NCBI GenBank assembly: GCA_020726505.1
Contig: JAHLEZ010000032.1
Span: 496,001-560,000, forward strand
DNA length: 64,000 nt
Source: Leptodontidium sp. MPI-SDFR-AT-0119
Taxonomy: Eukaryota > Ascomycota > Leotiomycetes > Helotiales > Leptodontidiaceae
Reading direction: 5' to 3'
Made by a program: the position numbers and the translations under genes. The notes beneath the pieces were generated by a model. That model searched no databases. It worked only from the letters and a program-made list of their open reading frames with translations, and was not told the DNA's origin. This document shows positions 11,097 through 23,135 of this stretch, piece by piece (position 1 is the stretch's first letter; every line of letters starts with the position of its first letter).

Positions 11097-12983
11097 ATGC
11101 GAGTGTCTTTGGCCAGTCTGTTGTTCTTGCTCGCCGCCACGACTGAGTCTCTGTCCATTCGTGACAATGTCCAAGGGCTCTCAGTGAAGTGGCCGTCGCC
11201 TCCGCCCAAACCCGAGCCAATCTCCCTGACAAAACTACTCCTTCCTCCTGCTATAGCCGACGATGCACCTGTTGGCGGTTGTGATGAGAAGGCGAATCCC
11301 AGGGGAACCGGCTGTCTCGGGAGAACAGCCTACTTCCAGGGAGGAGGTTTCTCACCTGATGGCGACCATGTCTTCGCCGAGGTGAACTTTGTTGGTGCTC
11401 CTGCTGCACCGCACCCGGCGAGCATCTACAACGGATCGCAGCTCATCTTGGTCAAGGCAAATAATAGCAAGACGTTTCCCAATGGCGACTCCTGGAAGTG
11501 TCTCACCTGCGGCGTTCCCCACGAGGAAGGCATGTTTGACAACCCTCAGGCATTCCTGGACGGCAAGCGTGTTCTTGCTGGCCTCCGTATCGTCGATTGT
11601 GGGCAATATGATTTGTCGAGCACCAAGTGCACGCGAGAGACCACCAACGTCTATCCCATCCGGTGGAATACCAGCCCTGACGGCTCTGGGCGTGGCGGTG
11701 ATATCAGGGAACTACGTCTACATCCCGACAACGTACATTTGGGCTTTAATGCCTTTAGTGTTGCGAATGGGAAGCTCGGTCAGAATGGATACTTCTCAAG
11801 ACTCTCCTTCAATCCGTCGCCTGACACTGGCTTTCCGTCTGGCCCCCGATACGATTTGATCAACGTAACTCGACTTGAAAACCTTGCAAATCCGGCGCCA
11901 GTGGAGGTTAAAGGCGACAAGATCATTCTAACGCCAAATCCTATCACCGTCGGCGAGTTCAGAGGCTTCAGTGGTGACGGCAAGGAAGTGGTTTGGATTG
12001 GATATCCAGCCGAATCATCCAACATCGATGCCTTTGCTACCGACTTGACAACAGGTGCTACCCGCCGGCTGACGAGCCATCCCGAGTATGTTGACCCGAT
12101 CGATATTTCCCGACATGATAATTGGATGGCGATCATGGACACTCGTGGGACCGACCGAAATATGTGGCTTTCTGGAATGCGCTATATCCCTCCTCTCACC
12201 GATCTTGTCACTACGTCACTCACTTCGTCTGTCCGAAACAACGGCCGGAGAAGATTCTTCCGACCCTACTTGCTGGATCGGTATGGTGACCGTGGTGACT
12301 ACTTTGGACAGAGAATCAATGATCAAGGATCTGGTAAGGGCGGCAGTGGTGATTTCAACGATCCTGAGTGGAACGGCAGAGCGGACCCCAGGTGGTCATT
12401 TGACGGTACCAAGATCGTCTACTGGGAAGAACAGACAATTTCTCCTGCATGCGGTGGCCAGAACCCCCTGCCATGCTACCCCTCCAAGGAGCGAGATGGC
12501 ATCGCCCAGCGTATGGTTGTCGCGACTCTGACGAGCCGCAAGCCAAGTCCCCCACCTAAGCTCAAGACTGCATCTGACGTCGTCCCTTGGGGTGAGCCGT
12601 ATGTTATCGGGAGCCAGCCCCCTATTCGCCCAGAGTTACCCCAAGGTAACTATACACTCAAGGGCCAGAAATCCGGATACGCAAAGGTTCAGCTGCTGGA
12701 CGAGGCCGTTAATGTTGATTATTTTGGGTTTTCTGATGATGGCAAGGTCTTCCTTAACGGTACAGAAAGGGTCAAGTCTGAGACTATCAACTTGAGTACA
12801 TACCACATCGACTGGTATTCGGACCTGACCCAGACAATCGGCAAAGTAGTTAACACCAAGAAGACTGGACCAGGCGGCTTGCAGGTTGAGATGGATTTCA
12901 TGCTCAACATTTTTGTGGCGAACGGTACGCTTGTGACAGAGCTTGACGGCAAAAAGTACTTCCAGCCTCAGAACTATACATAG
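11097..12983 (+). CDS. secreted beta-propeller hydrolase, saponin-hydrolase-like
   Basis: Intronless, 628 residues from the ATG at 11097. Residues 1-20 (MRVSLASLLFLLAATTESLS) form a signal peptide. The mature part has repeated WD40/TolB-like propeller strands (GGGFSPDGDHVFAEVNF, FRGFSGDGKEVVWIGY, DPRWSFDGTKIVYWEE, YFGFSDDGKVFLNGTE), conserved cysteines (WKCLTCGVPHEE; RIVDCGQ) and several N-glycosylation sequons. The overall pattern matches fungal secreted proteins named after a soyasaponin hydrolase that removes a glucuronosyl group; I recognise the family by sequence style and cannot confirm the activity. The divergent sugar porter and the downstream regulator and GH43 suggest extracellular deglycosylation of a plant glycoside followed by sugar uptake. 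Alternatively it may be an uncharacterised propeller protein. Confidence 0.65.
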   Translation: MRVSLASLLFLLAATTESLSIRDNVQGLSVKWPSPPPKPEPISLTKLLLPPAIADDAPVGGCDEKANPRGTGCLGRTAYFQGGGFSPDGDHVFAEVNFVGAPAAPHPASIYNGSQLILVKANNSKTFPNGDSWKCLTCGVPHEEGMFDNPQAFLDGKRVLAGLRIVDCGQYDLSSTKCTRETTNVYPIRWNTSPDGSGRGGDIRELRLHPDNVHLGFNAFSVANGKLGQNGYFSRLSFNPSPDTGFPSGPRYDLINVTRLENLANPAPVEVKGDKIILTPNPITVGEFRGFSGDGKEVVWIGYPAESSNIDAFATDLTTGATRRLTSHPEYVDPIDISRHDNWMAIMDTRGTDRNMWLSGMRYIPPLTDLVTTSLTSSVRNNGRRRFFRPYLLDRYGDRGDYFGQRINDQGSGKGGSGDFNDPEWNGRADPRWSFDGTKIVYWEEQTISPACGGQNPLPCYPSKERDGIAQRMVVATLTSRKPSPPPKLKTASDVVPWGEPYVIGSQPPIRPELPQGNYTLKGQKSGYAKVQLLDEAVNVDYFGFSDDGKVFLNGTERVKSETINLSTYHIDWYSDLTQTIGKVVNTKKTGPGGLQVEMDFMLNIFVANGTLVTELDGKKYFQPQNYT

Positions 12984-13941
12984 GCAGGCAATTTAAAGGT
13001 GGCTGAACATGTTGTACAGAATCTAGGGTGTCTTGGGTGTTCCGCTTGTCCTGTAGTATATCTTCAGCTGCTCCCTATGAGCTAGCTCCTCTTACAGAAT
13101 CAGACGATTTTGCAACCACCACATTTTGAAGCTCCCTTTCAGTTGCGCCAGTAACAGTACGCCAGTGACAGTACGAACAACATAATAAAACCATAGCAAT
13201 ATGTAGTCTGCTATGTTTATACATGCATATAGATAGTATTCCTTTGTTATGAACGGGTTTCTTGGAATACGTGAGAGGCACCTACACACTCAGTATGCAA
13301 GGTGGTTTTCGTATCACTTGAGCCAGAGTCAAATGCACTGTCAAATGTGTCATCTAGTGCTAGCGAATCATTGAAATGTTCGAAAACTTCGTAGGTTGCT
13401 GGATTCTCGGCCTTGGTCCCTCTACCTAGGAAAACTCCTGGTCCCAGGAATTCAGAATCAGTAAGTCATTAATTACCTACTCTGGTCTGGGATTGTCCCT
13501 TCCTCGGGTCAAGCCAAAACGTGATTGTGATAGATTGGATCGTCGGTGCATATGTGGGAAAAGGTTAGTTCTCCCGTGTGCCAATGAAGTATTTATTATT
13601 CCGCGGAATATTACCCCACACCCCGTGAATGCAACACACAGCATATAGTAGACCCCTTGCTCGCCACTTGCCGACCGTCCACCTCTCGAGTCGCATAACC
13701 TCCAACGTTGAAGGTAGATAGGTAGTTATAAAGTCGACCGACTCGTCTGATTATTCCGCGGCAATTCTCCTCTTTGGCTGATTCGCGAATCAGTGGACAT
13801 CGATCGATCTTCTATTCTATTCTCGTGTTCGGTTCGGATCAACCATCCTTCTCTTCTCCTGGAAGCGCATTCCAGCCAGGATACCTGCCTACAAACATAC
13901 GAGTACAGCAGAGCCAGACCATTCCAAGCGAGCAGCTCCTC
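12984..13941. other. 3' region of the hydrolase and promoter of the regulator
   Basis: No gene seen. The part next to 13942 contains two ATTCCGCGG elements (13600-13608 and 13752-13760) within the upstream region of the Zn2Cys6 gene; CGG/CCG motifs of this type can bind such factors, but autoregulation is only a guess. Confidence 0.4.
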
Positions 13942-15901
13942 ATGCGACGCCATGCACTGTACGTGACCCGTGCCTGCGGTAAGTTGCCTACCTACCCTTC
14001 ATGCAATTGTTTCTTGTCTGTCATCTATCTCTTTCATCGTTCACTCACACATGTGACGAATTCTAGACTGCTGTAAGCGGCGCAAAGTCAAGTGCGATGC
14101 TGCAGACCCTTGCGCAAGCTGTCAAACCTCCCAGGTCCGCTGCCAGTACACCGTCGTTCCCCAGAAGCGAGGGAGAGCCAGCCGGCGACCGACAGCGAGT
14201 CTCTCACTCCCCCCGTCACCGATCACTCCCACTCCCCATAGTACGAGTAGCGATACGGCGGCCACTGTCAACTCAAGGGCCTGGTTGAAGAGCCAATCCA
14301 ATTCCCATTCCAATATCAATACGGACGTGACCAGTCCTCTTTCTCCGTCCACTATCGATCTAGGCACAGGCCCGCCCTCTATACCTATCTCCCTTGCCGC
14401 CGACGACCCGAGTTTAGGTGCCACACGTATCCGTATGAACCTGGTCCAACAGGTGGGTGACTTGTTGACTACGGGGACTACTGCGGAATTGGTGAGCAAG
14501 TGTATCGACTTGTTCATGTTGTTCCTCTTTCCCAACACACCCGTATGCCACGAGCCCACCCTCCGTGCCGGTGTTTCGATCTTCCAGCTCGGTACTCATA
14601 CGAGTAGCTCAGCGGACGCCGTCGAGTCGTCTTTAGTAGCCCAACAACCCGAGGCACTGCAGCCAGTCATGGAGAAAACTTTCACCCTCCTTACTGCTCT
14701 CTGTGCACTGGTTATGTCCGTAGCACCTGAGCCGTACATTCCTCAGAAAGCCGTGCTGGCGCTGCTTTTCCTTCAGGCATCACGAGCAATGCTCCACACC
14801 TATCAAGAAAACGATCTTGAGAGTCCTGACTGGACTTCCTTGATTATTCGCGTCTGGCAGTCTTCGGCAACGCAAAACGCTACTGGTAGGAATGGGGAAG
14901 CGCATCATTACTATGGAGAGGCCGAGATGATCGCGCTTCGACTTCGCTTGTATGATGAGTCGTCGGTCATCCAGAAGTCGGCTCTTGAGTCGCAGTTATT
15001 ACGTTCAATTTTCTGGCTGCTATATCTTTCTGACAAGTCCGCCACGGCTTTTGACGACCGACCTTGTATCATCAACGAACGCGTTTTTGGTGGCGAGTTG
15101 ACGCTGTTGGAGAGTAGCGACCCGGCAGTCCCTCTGCTCGACATGAATAGGATGATAAGCCTGCCGCTCCTCGAAAGCCGAATTCAGGAAGGGTTTCTTT
15201 TGAAACGACGAATCTCGTCGGCTGCAGTCGATCTGATCACGGCTATTAAGTCCTGTATGCGGATTCAGGCTCATATGTCGCCGTCCCAAACCCAAACCGA
15301 GACGGCAGCTGTAGAGACCAACGGTGAGGCCACTGACCTAAGCAATCTGACTGAGTTGTACCTAGAATTCGCAGGTCTGATTGACAGCTTCCCGCTGTGG
15401 TTGCGAAACCCCGACCAATATGTCGACCAGTGCAGAGACGCTGACGGGGCATATTATCAGAAGATGTGTTTCTGGGCGCAGAGAAGCAGTATCATGACAA
15501 CTTTTCACTCCCTCAAGTTGGTAGTCCTACAGAGGTGTATCGATCACGACGCGCCCAGCGTGGTGGGACTCGACCGTAACAAATTTTCCCAGCACCTAAA
15601 AAAGATAGACATAGGGCGAGACTTTCTCTCCGAGCTCCAGCTTGCGCCGTTTGATTGCATCAAGATGCAGGGTGAGCCGGCTGTTAGTATGCCCTTGGAA
15701 GGTTTTACAACTGCTCACATTGACTTACATGATATGCTACACCAGGTTCAACGACTTCGCAAAGTTGGCAGTATTATCCTTGAACTCGTTCACAACGCCA
15801 GCAACGAGAGCATCAAGTCACGCGCGCAGTCTCAACTGGTGCAGTTATTAGATGTACTAGCTCAACTTGACTCGAGAGCGTCTGATGGACTCCGGGGATA
15901 A
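13942..15901 (+). CDS. Zn2Cys6 transcription factor
   Basis: Two exons, 13942..13978 and 14067..15901, joined across an 88-base intron (GTAAGT..TTCTAG) that splits the zinc cluster; 623 residues. The start is the only in-frame ATG (MRRHALYV) before the cluster. The DNA-binding domain is C12-x2-C15-x6-C22-x5-C28-x2-C31-x6-C38 followed by a basic linker (PQKRGRASRR). Ser/Pro-rich residues lead into a long alpha-helical middle region typical of the fungal-specific regulatory domain (YYGEAEMIALRLRLYDES, LRSIFWLLYLSDKSATAF). It lies between the secreted hydrolase and GH43 on the same strand, so it is the obvious candidate regulator of the sugar-use group. This is inferred from position only. No disruption is seen. 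Confidence 0.9.
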
Positions 15902-16194
15902 TAGCTTGAAAAATGCCGACTAAATTCCGCGGGAAAATGGTGCTCCTAAGCTTTTCCGCCACGCCAGCCTTGGCGTGTTGCCGAGTCCATAAGTCAGAGA
16001 GAGAACTTGTGACCAAAAGGAATCCTTTGCATTATTTCGACCGACGGAGCTTCCCTCTGAACCATGTCACAGGGCACGATGGTAACTAGCTTCCAAACCT
16101 TCTCTAAGACAAGATATATTCTCAGGGGCTTTGAAGCCATCAAGTTACACTCCACTTACACCATCCTCCTTAACGCTTCCAAACTTTTGGGACA

Positions 16195-17806
16195 ATGGCG
16201 CCACAGACATCTCTGAACCCAATCATACCAGGCTTTGCCCCTGATCCATCAGCAATACATGTCGACGGCTGGTTCTTCCTCGTTACCTCATCATTCCACT
16301 TGTTCCCTGGCCTGCCCATCTATGCATCAAAGGATCTTTGCTCATGGAAACATATTGGTTAGTGCTCCAAAAAAAATTCAGGAGGGTGATTGTGCTCACT
16401 ACCTGCCTCCAGGTAATGCAATTCATCGGCAAACCCAGCTCAGTCTTCTCAAGTCGAGAACATGCCTTACTCCTCCATCGCTAGATACAGGGGGCCGGGT
16501 TTTGCCTGCCACTGGTGGGCTCTATGCCCCGACTATCCGCCATCACGCCGACACCTTCTACCTCGTCTGCACAAATGCCCTTCGGAACGAAGGCGAGAGT
16601 AGGGCAAAGAAAGAGAACTTCATTCTGTCGACCAAGGATATCTGGAAGGGTGAATGGAGCGATCCCGTCTACTTTGAATTTGAGGGCATCGACCCAGGCA
16701 TCACTTTCGATGATGGCAAAGTGTACATCCAAGGGTCAGCAAGCCCAGGGCCTGCCACTCGGATCAACAACTTTGAAATTGATATTATGACCGGCAAGAA
16801 ACTATCAGAGGAGCGTACCATCTGGACAGGGACTGGCGGCATCTATCCAGAAGGTCCTCATGTGTTCAAATGGAATGGGTGGTACTACTTGATTATTGCT
16901 GAGGGTGGCACTCACCTTTCGCATTCGGTGACGGCAGCCCGTTCGAGGAGCATTTGGGGCCCCTACCAGCCAGCCCCCAACAACCCCATCTTGACCGCGT
17001 ACGGAACGAATGAGTACATCCAGCACACAGGCCACTGCGATATCTTCCAAGATCGCGACGACCAGTGGTGGGTCGTCTGTCTGGCTGTGCGCAAGAACGA
17101 GGGAAGGTATCCTCTGAGCAGGGAAACCTTCTTAACATCTGCTACATACGATGGCGAGTGGTTCCAGCTGGAGCGCGTCAAGTCGGATGTCATCAACCAC
17201 TCTGGGGTCCAACTCTCAAGCTCTGTCCTCAAAGCAGCCCCTGGTGTTGATTACCTTTACATAAGGGACGCGCTCTTGGACAGATATCATTTCGAACAAG
17301 ATAACGCTGCTATCACATTAACGCCAACATCCATCGATCTCTCCGCTCCTGAATCCTCACCCACCTTTGTTGCTAAAAGGCAGCGGGCGCTTGAAGGAAG
17401 AACAACTGCTACAGTCTCCCAGTTCCACGATACCTGGGACTCGGCCAAGTTGAAGTTCGGACTCGCATGCTATAAAGATGAGCATCGATATTTCCGCATC
17501 TACTTCGACGTGGCAGATTCTGCTGTTGTCTTCGAAATCGTCAACGCTGCCCAAAGTATTGCCAAAACCACTCGCCAGGTGTTAGACTCCGTTCCCGAGG
17601 AACTCTCCTTCTGTATTGAATACACAGAGAGAGAATACCGATTACTGTATGCCACAGTGTCCGGCTCACCGTCGTGGTTGAGTCTGGCCACTGTAGATAC
17701 ACTGGAAATAACCGATCCAGACTTCGTGGGTCCCATCATCGGCGTGTTCGCGGTTGCGGACACGGACGGACTGAAGGTCAAGTTTGAAGGAGTTCACATC
17801 AACTAG
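16195..17806 (+). CDS. GH43 glycoside hydrolase (beta-xylosidase/arabinofuranosidase type)
   Basis: Exons 16195..16357 and 16413..17806 with a 55-base intron (GTTAGT..CCAG); 518 residues from MAPQTSLNP. A five-bladed propeller GH43 domain is visible with the catalytic base Asp17 in NPIIPGFAPDPS, the pKa-modulating Asp148 in FEGIDPGITFDD and the general acid Glu201 in GIYPEGPH; GHCDIFQDRDDQWW is another family hallmark. From about residue 340 a C-terminal beta-sandwich domain follows (FHDTWDSAKLKFGLACYKDEHRYFRIYFDV), as in GH43 xylosidases. No signal peptide is apparent, so the enzyme may act inside the cell on imported oligosaccharides, which would fit the nearby porter. Exact linkage specificity cannot be read. 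Confidence 0.92.
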
Positions 17807-19583
17807 GGAGTTGGATAGAAAGAAATATAGATACATGGACAGATAGATTATAAAGCATTGAAGTATATTTACTGAACTATCTCTACATCTATGCCCTAAA
17901 CCTAATATACAGTGCGTGAGCTGCAGGCTTATCCACCTACTGGAGGAAGCCCACTCGACTCCGGGCCGTATTATGTTCCAGCGCGTGCGTACTACAAAGG
18001 TCTAGATAAACGTACCTTCGGTCTGCTTTTATTGAAAGCGCTTATCCTCGTTACTTGGATGGCTAGTGATTCAAAAGATTAGTCTGCATATTACTTGTTT
18101 CTTATAATCACTCGATTCGAAAGCAATATCTTTTGCTAGTCTGTTATTTTTATCACGCTGATTCCATTCTCCGCACGCTACTGTACGGAAGTATACATTA
18201 GCTTCTCACCAGCCCTTTGGTATATTTAGCTCCGTTTGTAACGTTCCAGTATCCGACCCCAGAAAGACTGAAATATTAACAAAGCCCAATTAGACTTAGC
18301 TTGTGGGGTAATGGGCTATACTCCAGGTTACGGAGATGAACGGATTACCCTACTCTGAATATCTAAACATCCCTCTTGCGAGTCACTAACCCAGAAATAT
18401 CCCAAAAGACCCTGGTTGGTCAGGATTCGGCGCCTCGTGCATCTTGAGGTGAGCTCTCTAGGGTGTGCAAATTCATCTGCGCTTTCATTACGAGGTGCTT
18501 CCCCAACTATTTCGACCTTCTCGTTAGCTGTAAGATGCTAAAGTTGTTTAGATGTTTAGGTAAGACAAAGTGATTGTTGACAAGCCGTATCCTTAAACGT
18601 ACCTGTAAGTTCCCTGTTGCAGTTGCGCTGGGGCGCTTCAGGGATTCACGGATAAACATCAACAGGGAACACCAACTTATACAAACTAGAGGCCAACCTT
18701 CTGACGAATGGCAGGGAGCGACGGCACAGACTGCCAACCCTGCCTAGTTGCGGATAAACTCCAGTTAGACACGGGTGGTGCGCTACTGATCTATCCCACC
18801 TTCGGATAAACTTTCACAGGCACGCAGCAGCTAGGATTCGTCCCTAGTTCATAATCTCTAGTCGGCCTACTTCGTTGACCACCTTCAGGTTGGGTGAAAA
18901 TTAAGTCTTGCTAGTTTGCACGACCAACTCCGCATCCTTCCCACCCCCCTCGCTTTAGTCTCAAACCCCGCGTGCACATAACACTAGAGTAGTCCTTACT
19001 AACCAGTCCTAGTTGAGCCTCATCCTCTGGCGAATAACAGCTTCTCGTTTATGCCCCTGCTGTGGCTGGCAAATGTCTCAGGATGAAGGGATACTTAGTT
19101 GACAGCTCTCTGCTTTCGGCTAGCGTCTCGCTTCCTGAAGTGAGAATTCAATGACATTCCTTGGCCTATCGATTCCTCCAATAGCCACATCAACTGCTTT
19201 AACAATTGCGCTCCCGTCACTCACATTCTTTCTTCCCCTTTTTCCAACCCCGCCAAAGTCAGCTCTTCCGTGTCAGCCACGATCATGGCTCCGCAACTGG
19301 ATTCTGCACAACATATTTTGATCAAAGCATTGCAAACTCGTGCTTGATATCAAAGATAAGGCTTTGCGCAAGCTGAACGAGCTTGTAGGACAGACGTTTG
19401 AGCCTTAATCTATTACAAATGTATACGCGACTGTAACGGTATAATAAGATCTTACGCCATTTTGAGCTACTCGCTTAAATAAAATATTATAATCCCCTAC
19501 CGGGATTTTCGCTATATAGTAAAGAGAAACTTACTGCCTAGCTATACTAGCGTATACGCTTGAAACGGCTTGAGTACGAGGCT
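17807..19583. other. intergenic with possible transposase relic
   Basis: No intact gene. Near 19285-19410 a short frame starts MAPQLDSAQHILIKALQT, and after a shift continues as LDIKDKALRKLNELVGQTFEP. This resembles the beginning of a degraded mobile-element protein but is too short to classify. The remainder shows frequent stops on all frames. Confidence 0.3.
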
Positions 19584-22500
19584 CTAATCAGGTCCAGAAC
19601 CGGACTCCAATCTCCTATTCGCATCCGTAAGCAAGTCCAGCGACACAAGTCGATCAGGATCGTCTTCTTCGAATAGGTCCTCCTCCACAGCTACTACATG
19701 TTCAAGTAGCTGGATTGCTTCTTCTACCATTTCATCGTCTAAGTATGCCCTTGCGAGTTCGTGCTCCGACGCCAGTCGAGCATGGTCCTCGTCCGCCAGC
19801 GTCCTCTTCCGTACCGCCACCACGTGCTCAAAGATCTCAATGGCCTCCTTAATCCGTCTATCGTCCAGGTATGCCCTTGCGAGTTCGTGCTCCGACCATA
19901 GTCGAGAGTGGTCCTCGTCCGCCAGCGTCCTCTTCTCTACCGCCACCACGTGCTCAAAGATCTTTATGGCCTCCTTAATTCGTTTGTCGTCTAGGTATGC
20001 CCTTGCGAGTTCGTGCTCCGACGTTAATCGTGAGTGGTCCTCGTCCGCTAGCGTCCTCTTCCGTACCGCCACCACGTGCTCAAAGATCTCAATCGCCTCC
20101 TTAATCCGTCTGTCGTCCAGGTATGCCCTTGCGAGTTCGTGCTCCGACGCCAGTCGAGCATGGTCCTCGTCCGCCAGCGTCCTCTTCTCTACCGCCACCA
20201 CGTGCTCAAAGATCTTTATGGCCTCCTTAATCCGTCTGTCGTCTAGGTATGCGCTTGCGAGTTCGTGCTCCGACGCTAATCGTGAGTGGTCCTCGTCCGC
20301 CAGCGTCCTCTTCTGTACCGCCACCACGTGCTCAAAGATCTCAATCGCCTCCTTAATCCGTCTATCGTCCAGGTATGCCCTTGCGAGTTCGTGCTCCGAC
20401 CATAGTCGAGAGTGGTCCTCGTTCGCCAGCGTCCTCTTCCGTACCGCCACCACGTGCTCAAAGATCTCAATCGCCTCCTTAATCCGTCTGTCGTCCAGGT
20501 ATGCGCTTGCGAGTTCGTGCTCCGACGTTAGTCGAGAGTCGTCCTCGTCCGCCAGCGTCCTCTTCCGTACCGCCACCACGTGCTCAAAGATCTTAATCGC
20601 CTCCTTAATCCGTCTGTCGTCCAGGCATGCGCTTGCGAGTGCGTGTTCCGATGTCAATCGAGAGTCGTCATCTTCAGTAAAATGCTCTCTCCTCCATTCG
20701 CTCGCCGCTTCGAAACATCTTATTGCTTCCTTAAACCGTCTATCCAGATCTAAACACGAGCCAATCGTCATAAACAGATCGCACCTCTCCGCTATTTGAC
20801 ACCAGCTACTTCTATTTAGTACCCGGAGTCCGTGGGGTACATACCCTCTCCATTTTTCGCTCCTCGTCTGATCACTAGGGGGGAATGCCTTCTCAATATG
20901 ACGTATCGCATCTATCGTTGTCTGCTCTATAAGCCCCTCGCTTTCCAGCCATACCCAAGTCGCCACATGCACGAGACTGTGCATATCGAACACCTCCTCA
21001 TCTCCTCGTTGCGACAGGAAAGCATACCCCCGGAGAGTCCCAATCGCATGCTCCATTTCTTCCTCCGGCTCTACCTCCGGCAGAATCGACCGCGGGATCG
21101 CTTTCGGTTCGATACAGGACACAAAGCCTAATATGGACGCTGCAGCCTTGTTAGATCTTTGGATCTGAGTAAATGACACAAGCCATGTCGTCGCCACCGC
21201 GTTTTGCAAACCTTCGTACCGCGTCCGGTCGTGGAACCCTCGGCTCAATAGGCTCACCTTGCTCTGTTCTGTTCCCCGCAACAGTGCCAGGTATTTTCGA
21301 ACAGAGATTTGGTTCTGGTTAAGATATGCCACCGCCTGAGCAATAGCTAGTGGAAGATACGTAAGTTCCCGAAGGAGTTCTACAGTTGTTGCCTCATCCT
21401 GAAGCAGTTCCTTCCGAGTGAGCGATGTCTCCACGAAGGCCGTTGCCTCCTCTTGGGTCATCTCTCGCAGATCAATAATATCGCTCCCGGCCACTGCCAC
21501 AGCCACTTCTCTCGATCGTGTCGTAAATACCACTCGACCACTCTCGCTCTTGGGAAGATATCGATATATGCCATGCTTCCCATTCGATCCTATCACCACC
21601 TCCATATCATCCGCGTTGTCTACGATAAGAAGCCACTTTCCAGCTTTCTCCGAACAGAGGTGATAGTGAACCAGATCCTTGACATCCTCGTCCTCTTTAC
21701 TTTTTTTTACGCCAAGCATGTGAGCCAACTCTGCGTACGCCTTCTCAAAACTCGCTTCACTCAGTGCTGCCACCCAGAAGATCGAATATTCTTGTTTGTT
21801 CGCCTTAACAGAATACGCAAACTGCAATGCGACTTGGGTCTTTCCAATACCGCCCAGGCCAACGAGTGCCACCGTTTCGCTCTGTTCAATGAATAGCTTC
21901 TCCTCGAGTGCCTCGAGGATAGTGGCTCGTCCGACAAACTGTCGATTCTTTCGGAACGGCAAATAGTAACATGGTCGGAAGATCGTATCTAATGTATTCG
22001 TCAGCGATGGTAGGAGAGGATAAGAGATCATATCCTAGCTGTACTTACTACTGTAAGCTCCGTCTGTCCATACTGCCAGAACTTCTTTGCTCGCTGGTAC
22101 AACCTGATCTTCTAACCTTGTTAAATCTGGAATCTACTCACATCTCATCACGTTCTACGCACCTGTAGACAACGAAGGGACCCACCTCATCAAGTCTCCA
22201 ACCAGTCGCTTAAAGCCGTTCTCGTTCTCCGTCCTGAACTTGACCATGTCCCTGTGGTTAGCGTGCACACTGACTGACATGTAGCCTTCGATCGTTGCCG
22301 ACTCCTTGGAAACGACTTTGCCAACTACCAGTAGTGGCAGCTCTTCGAAGAAACATGTGATCTCCAGCCGTCTACCTCTCTCCCGCTGTTCTCGAACCAT
22401 CGACCAAAATCTGACTTGGATCGACTCAAGTAGCTGGTTGTCCGTCGCTAGGACTTGTAGCAGTGACTTGTTCGTCGACTTCAAGACTCCCAAGCCCGAA

Positions 22501-23135
22501 GCCGGAATCTTCATCCAGTCCGCTATCCATGATCCTCGATGTGGTGTACCCATAAATATGATCCCGGCCGTGTGTTCGAAAACATTGCAAAGATGAGGTT
22601 CGGGGTTGTTACGCGACAACAGGATAGCTTCCTTGCAGACAAGGCCGCCGAGGCTGTGCGCGACGAAAATGAGCGGACGGCCGGACGCGTCACAAGAGTC
22701 TCGGTCGTTCGTTAGATCGATGAGGAGGTTCATGGCATGGTCGGTCAGCCGGTTCTTCGAAGCGACGGAGGTCTGCACAACGTATGCGTCGTATCCCCAT
22801 GCGAGCAAGCGGGCACGGGGAAGCTTGGGCGGCAGGAGCATGGTCGGCCATGGCTTGGGCTGTTCTGAGGCTGTCCATGTGCTGTCTCGGTTTCCTGTGA
22901 GGCCGTGGACAAAACAGATGTCGACCGTAGCATCAGGACAGTCGTGCCACACTTTGATGCCGTCTGGAAACGGGGGCAAAGGGTCAGACGTTGTGGGGTT
23001 AGGTGGGTCTGAATCAGATGGAGACTGTAAGGCAGATGAGGCAGCATCACTGCTCGTGCTCTGATCGCTTACCAGTCGATCAGCACGTGGCGGAGCGCTC
23101 CTCCCGACTCTTAAGAAGTCTTTAAGTCGTTGCAT
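19584..23135 (-). CDS. NLR-like STAND protein: alpha/beta hydrolase, NB-ARC, TPR repeats
   Basis: Minus-strand exons 23135..22163, 22111..22049 and 21988..19584 (introns 51 and 60 bases) give 1146 residues. Domains: an N-terminal alpha/beta hydrolase of the SesB-like effector type (VDICFVHGLTGNRDSTW; nucleophile elbow VAHSLGG with Ser161; IIFMGTPHRGSWIADW; probable His in SVHANHRDM). It is followed by NB-ARC with a P-loop at 389-396 (GLGGIGKT), the Walker-B-like KWLLIVDNADD, and YLPLAIAQAVAYL. Residues 792-1127 are eight 42-residue TPR/kinesin-light-chain-like repeats. Fungal NLRs of this layout act in allorecognition or other non-self sensing, with the repeats as sensor and the hydrolase as effector. 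That role is inferred. All frames are intact; repeat near-identity suggests active recombination. Confidence 0.92.
19644..20651 (-). repeat. eight tandem 126-base TPR repeats
   Basis: Exactly 8 x 126 bases, unit 1 starting at 20651 and unit 8 ending at 19644. Units 1-7 are almost identical in protein (SEHELARAYLDDRRIKEAIE...), while unit 8 has diverged. Differences are concentrated at a few positions: S/R before AYL, E/K in KEAI(E/K)IF, R/Q/E in VAV(R/Q/E)KRTL, S/A before RL, and the last residue T/W/A. Confidence 0.95.

Noticed and set aside
19644..20651. Regular repeats resembling a repeat array of another kind (for example CRISPR)
   Set aside because: The 126-base units are contiguous coding TPR motifs in a eukaryotic gene; there are no unique spacers.
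19840..20799. A 319-codon open frame on the plus strand opposite the NLR repeats
   Set aside because: It mirrors the 126-base repeat unit (repeated ASLIRLSSRYALASSCSD) and is open only because the sense repeat is constant; no start context or domain.
22306..23064. Plus-strand frames opposite the hydrolase exon of the NLR
   Set aside because: Shadows of a well-supported alpha/beta hydrolase exon in the other orientation.
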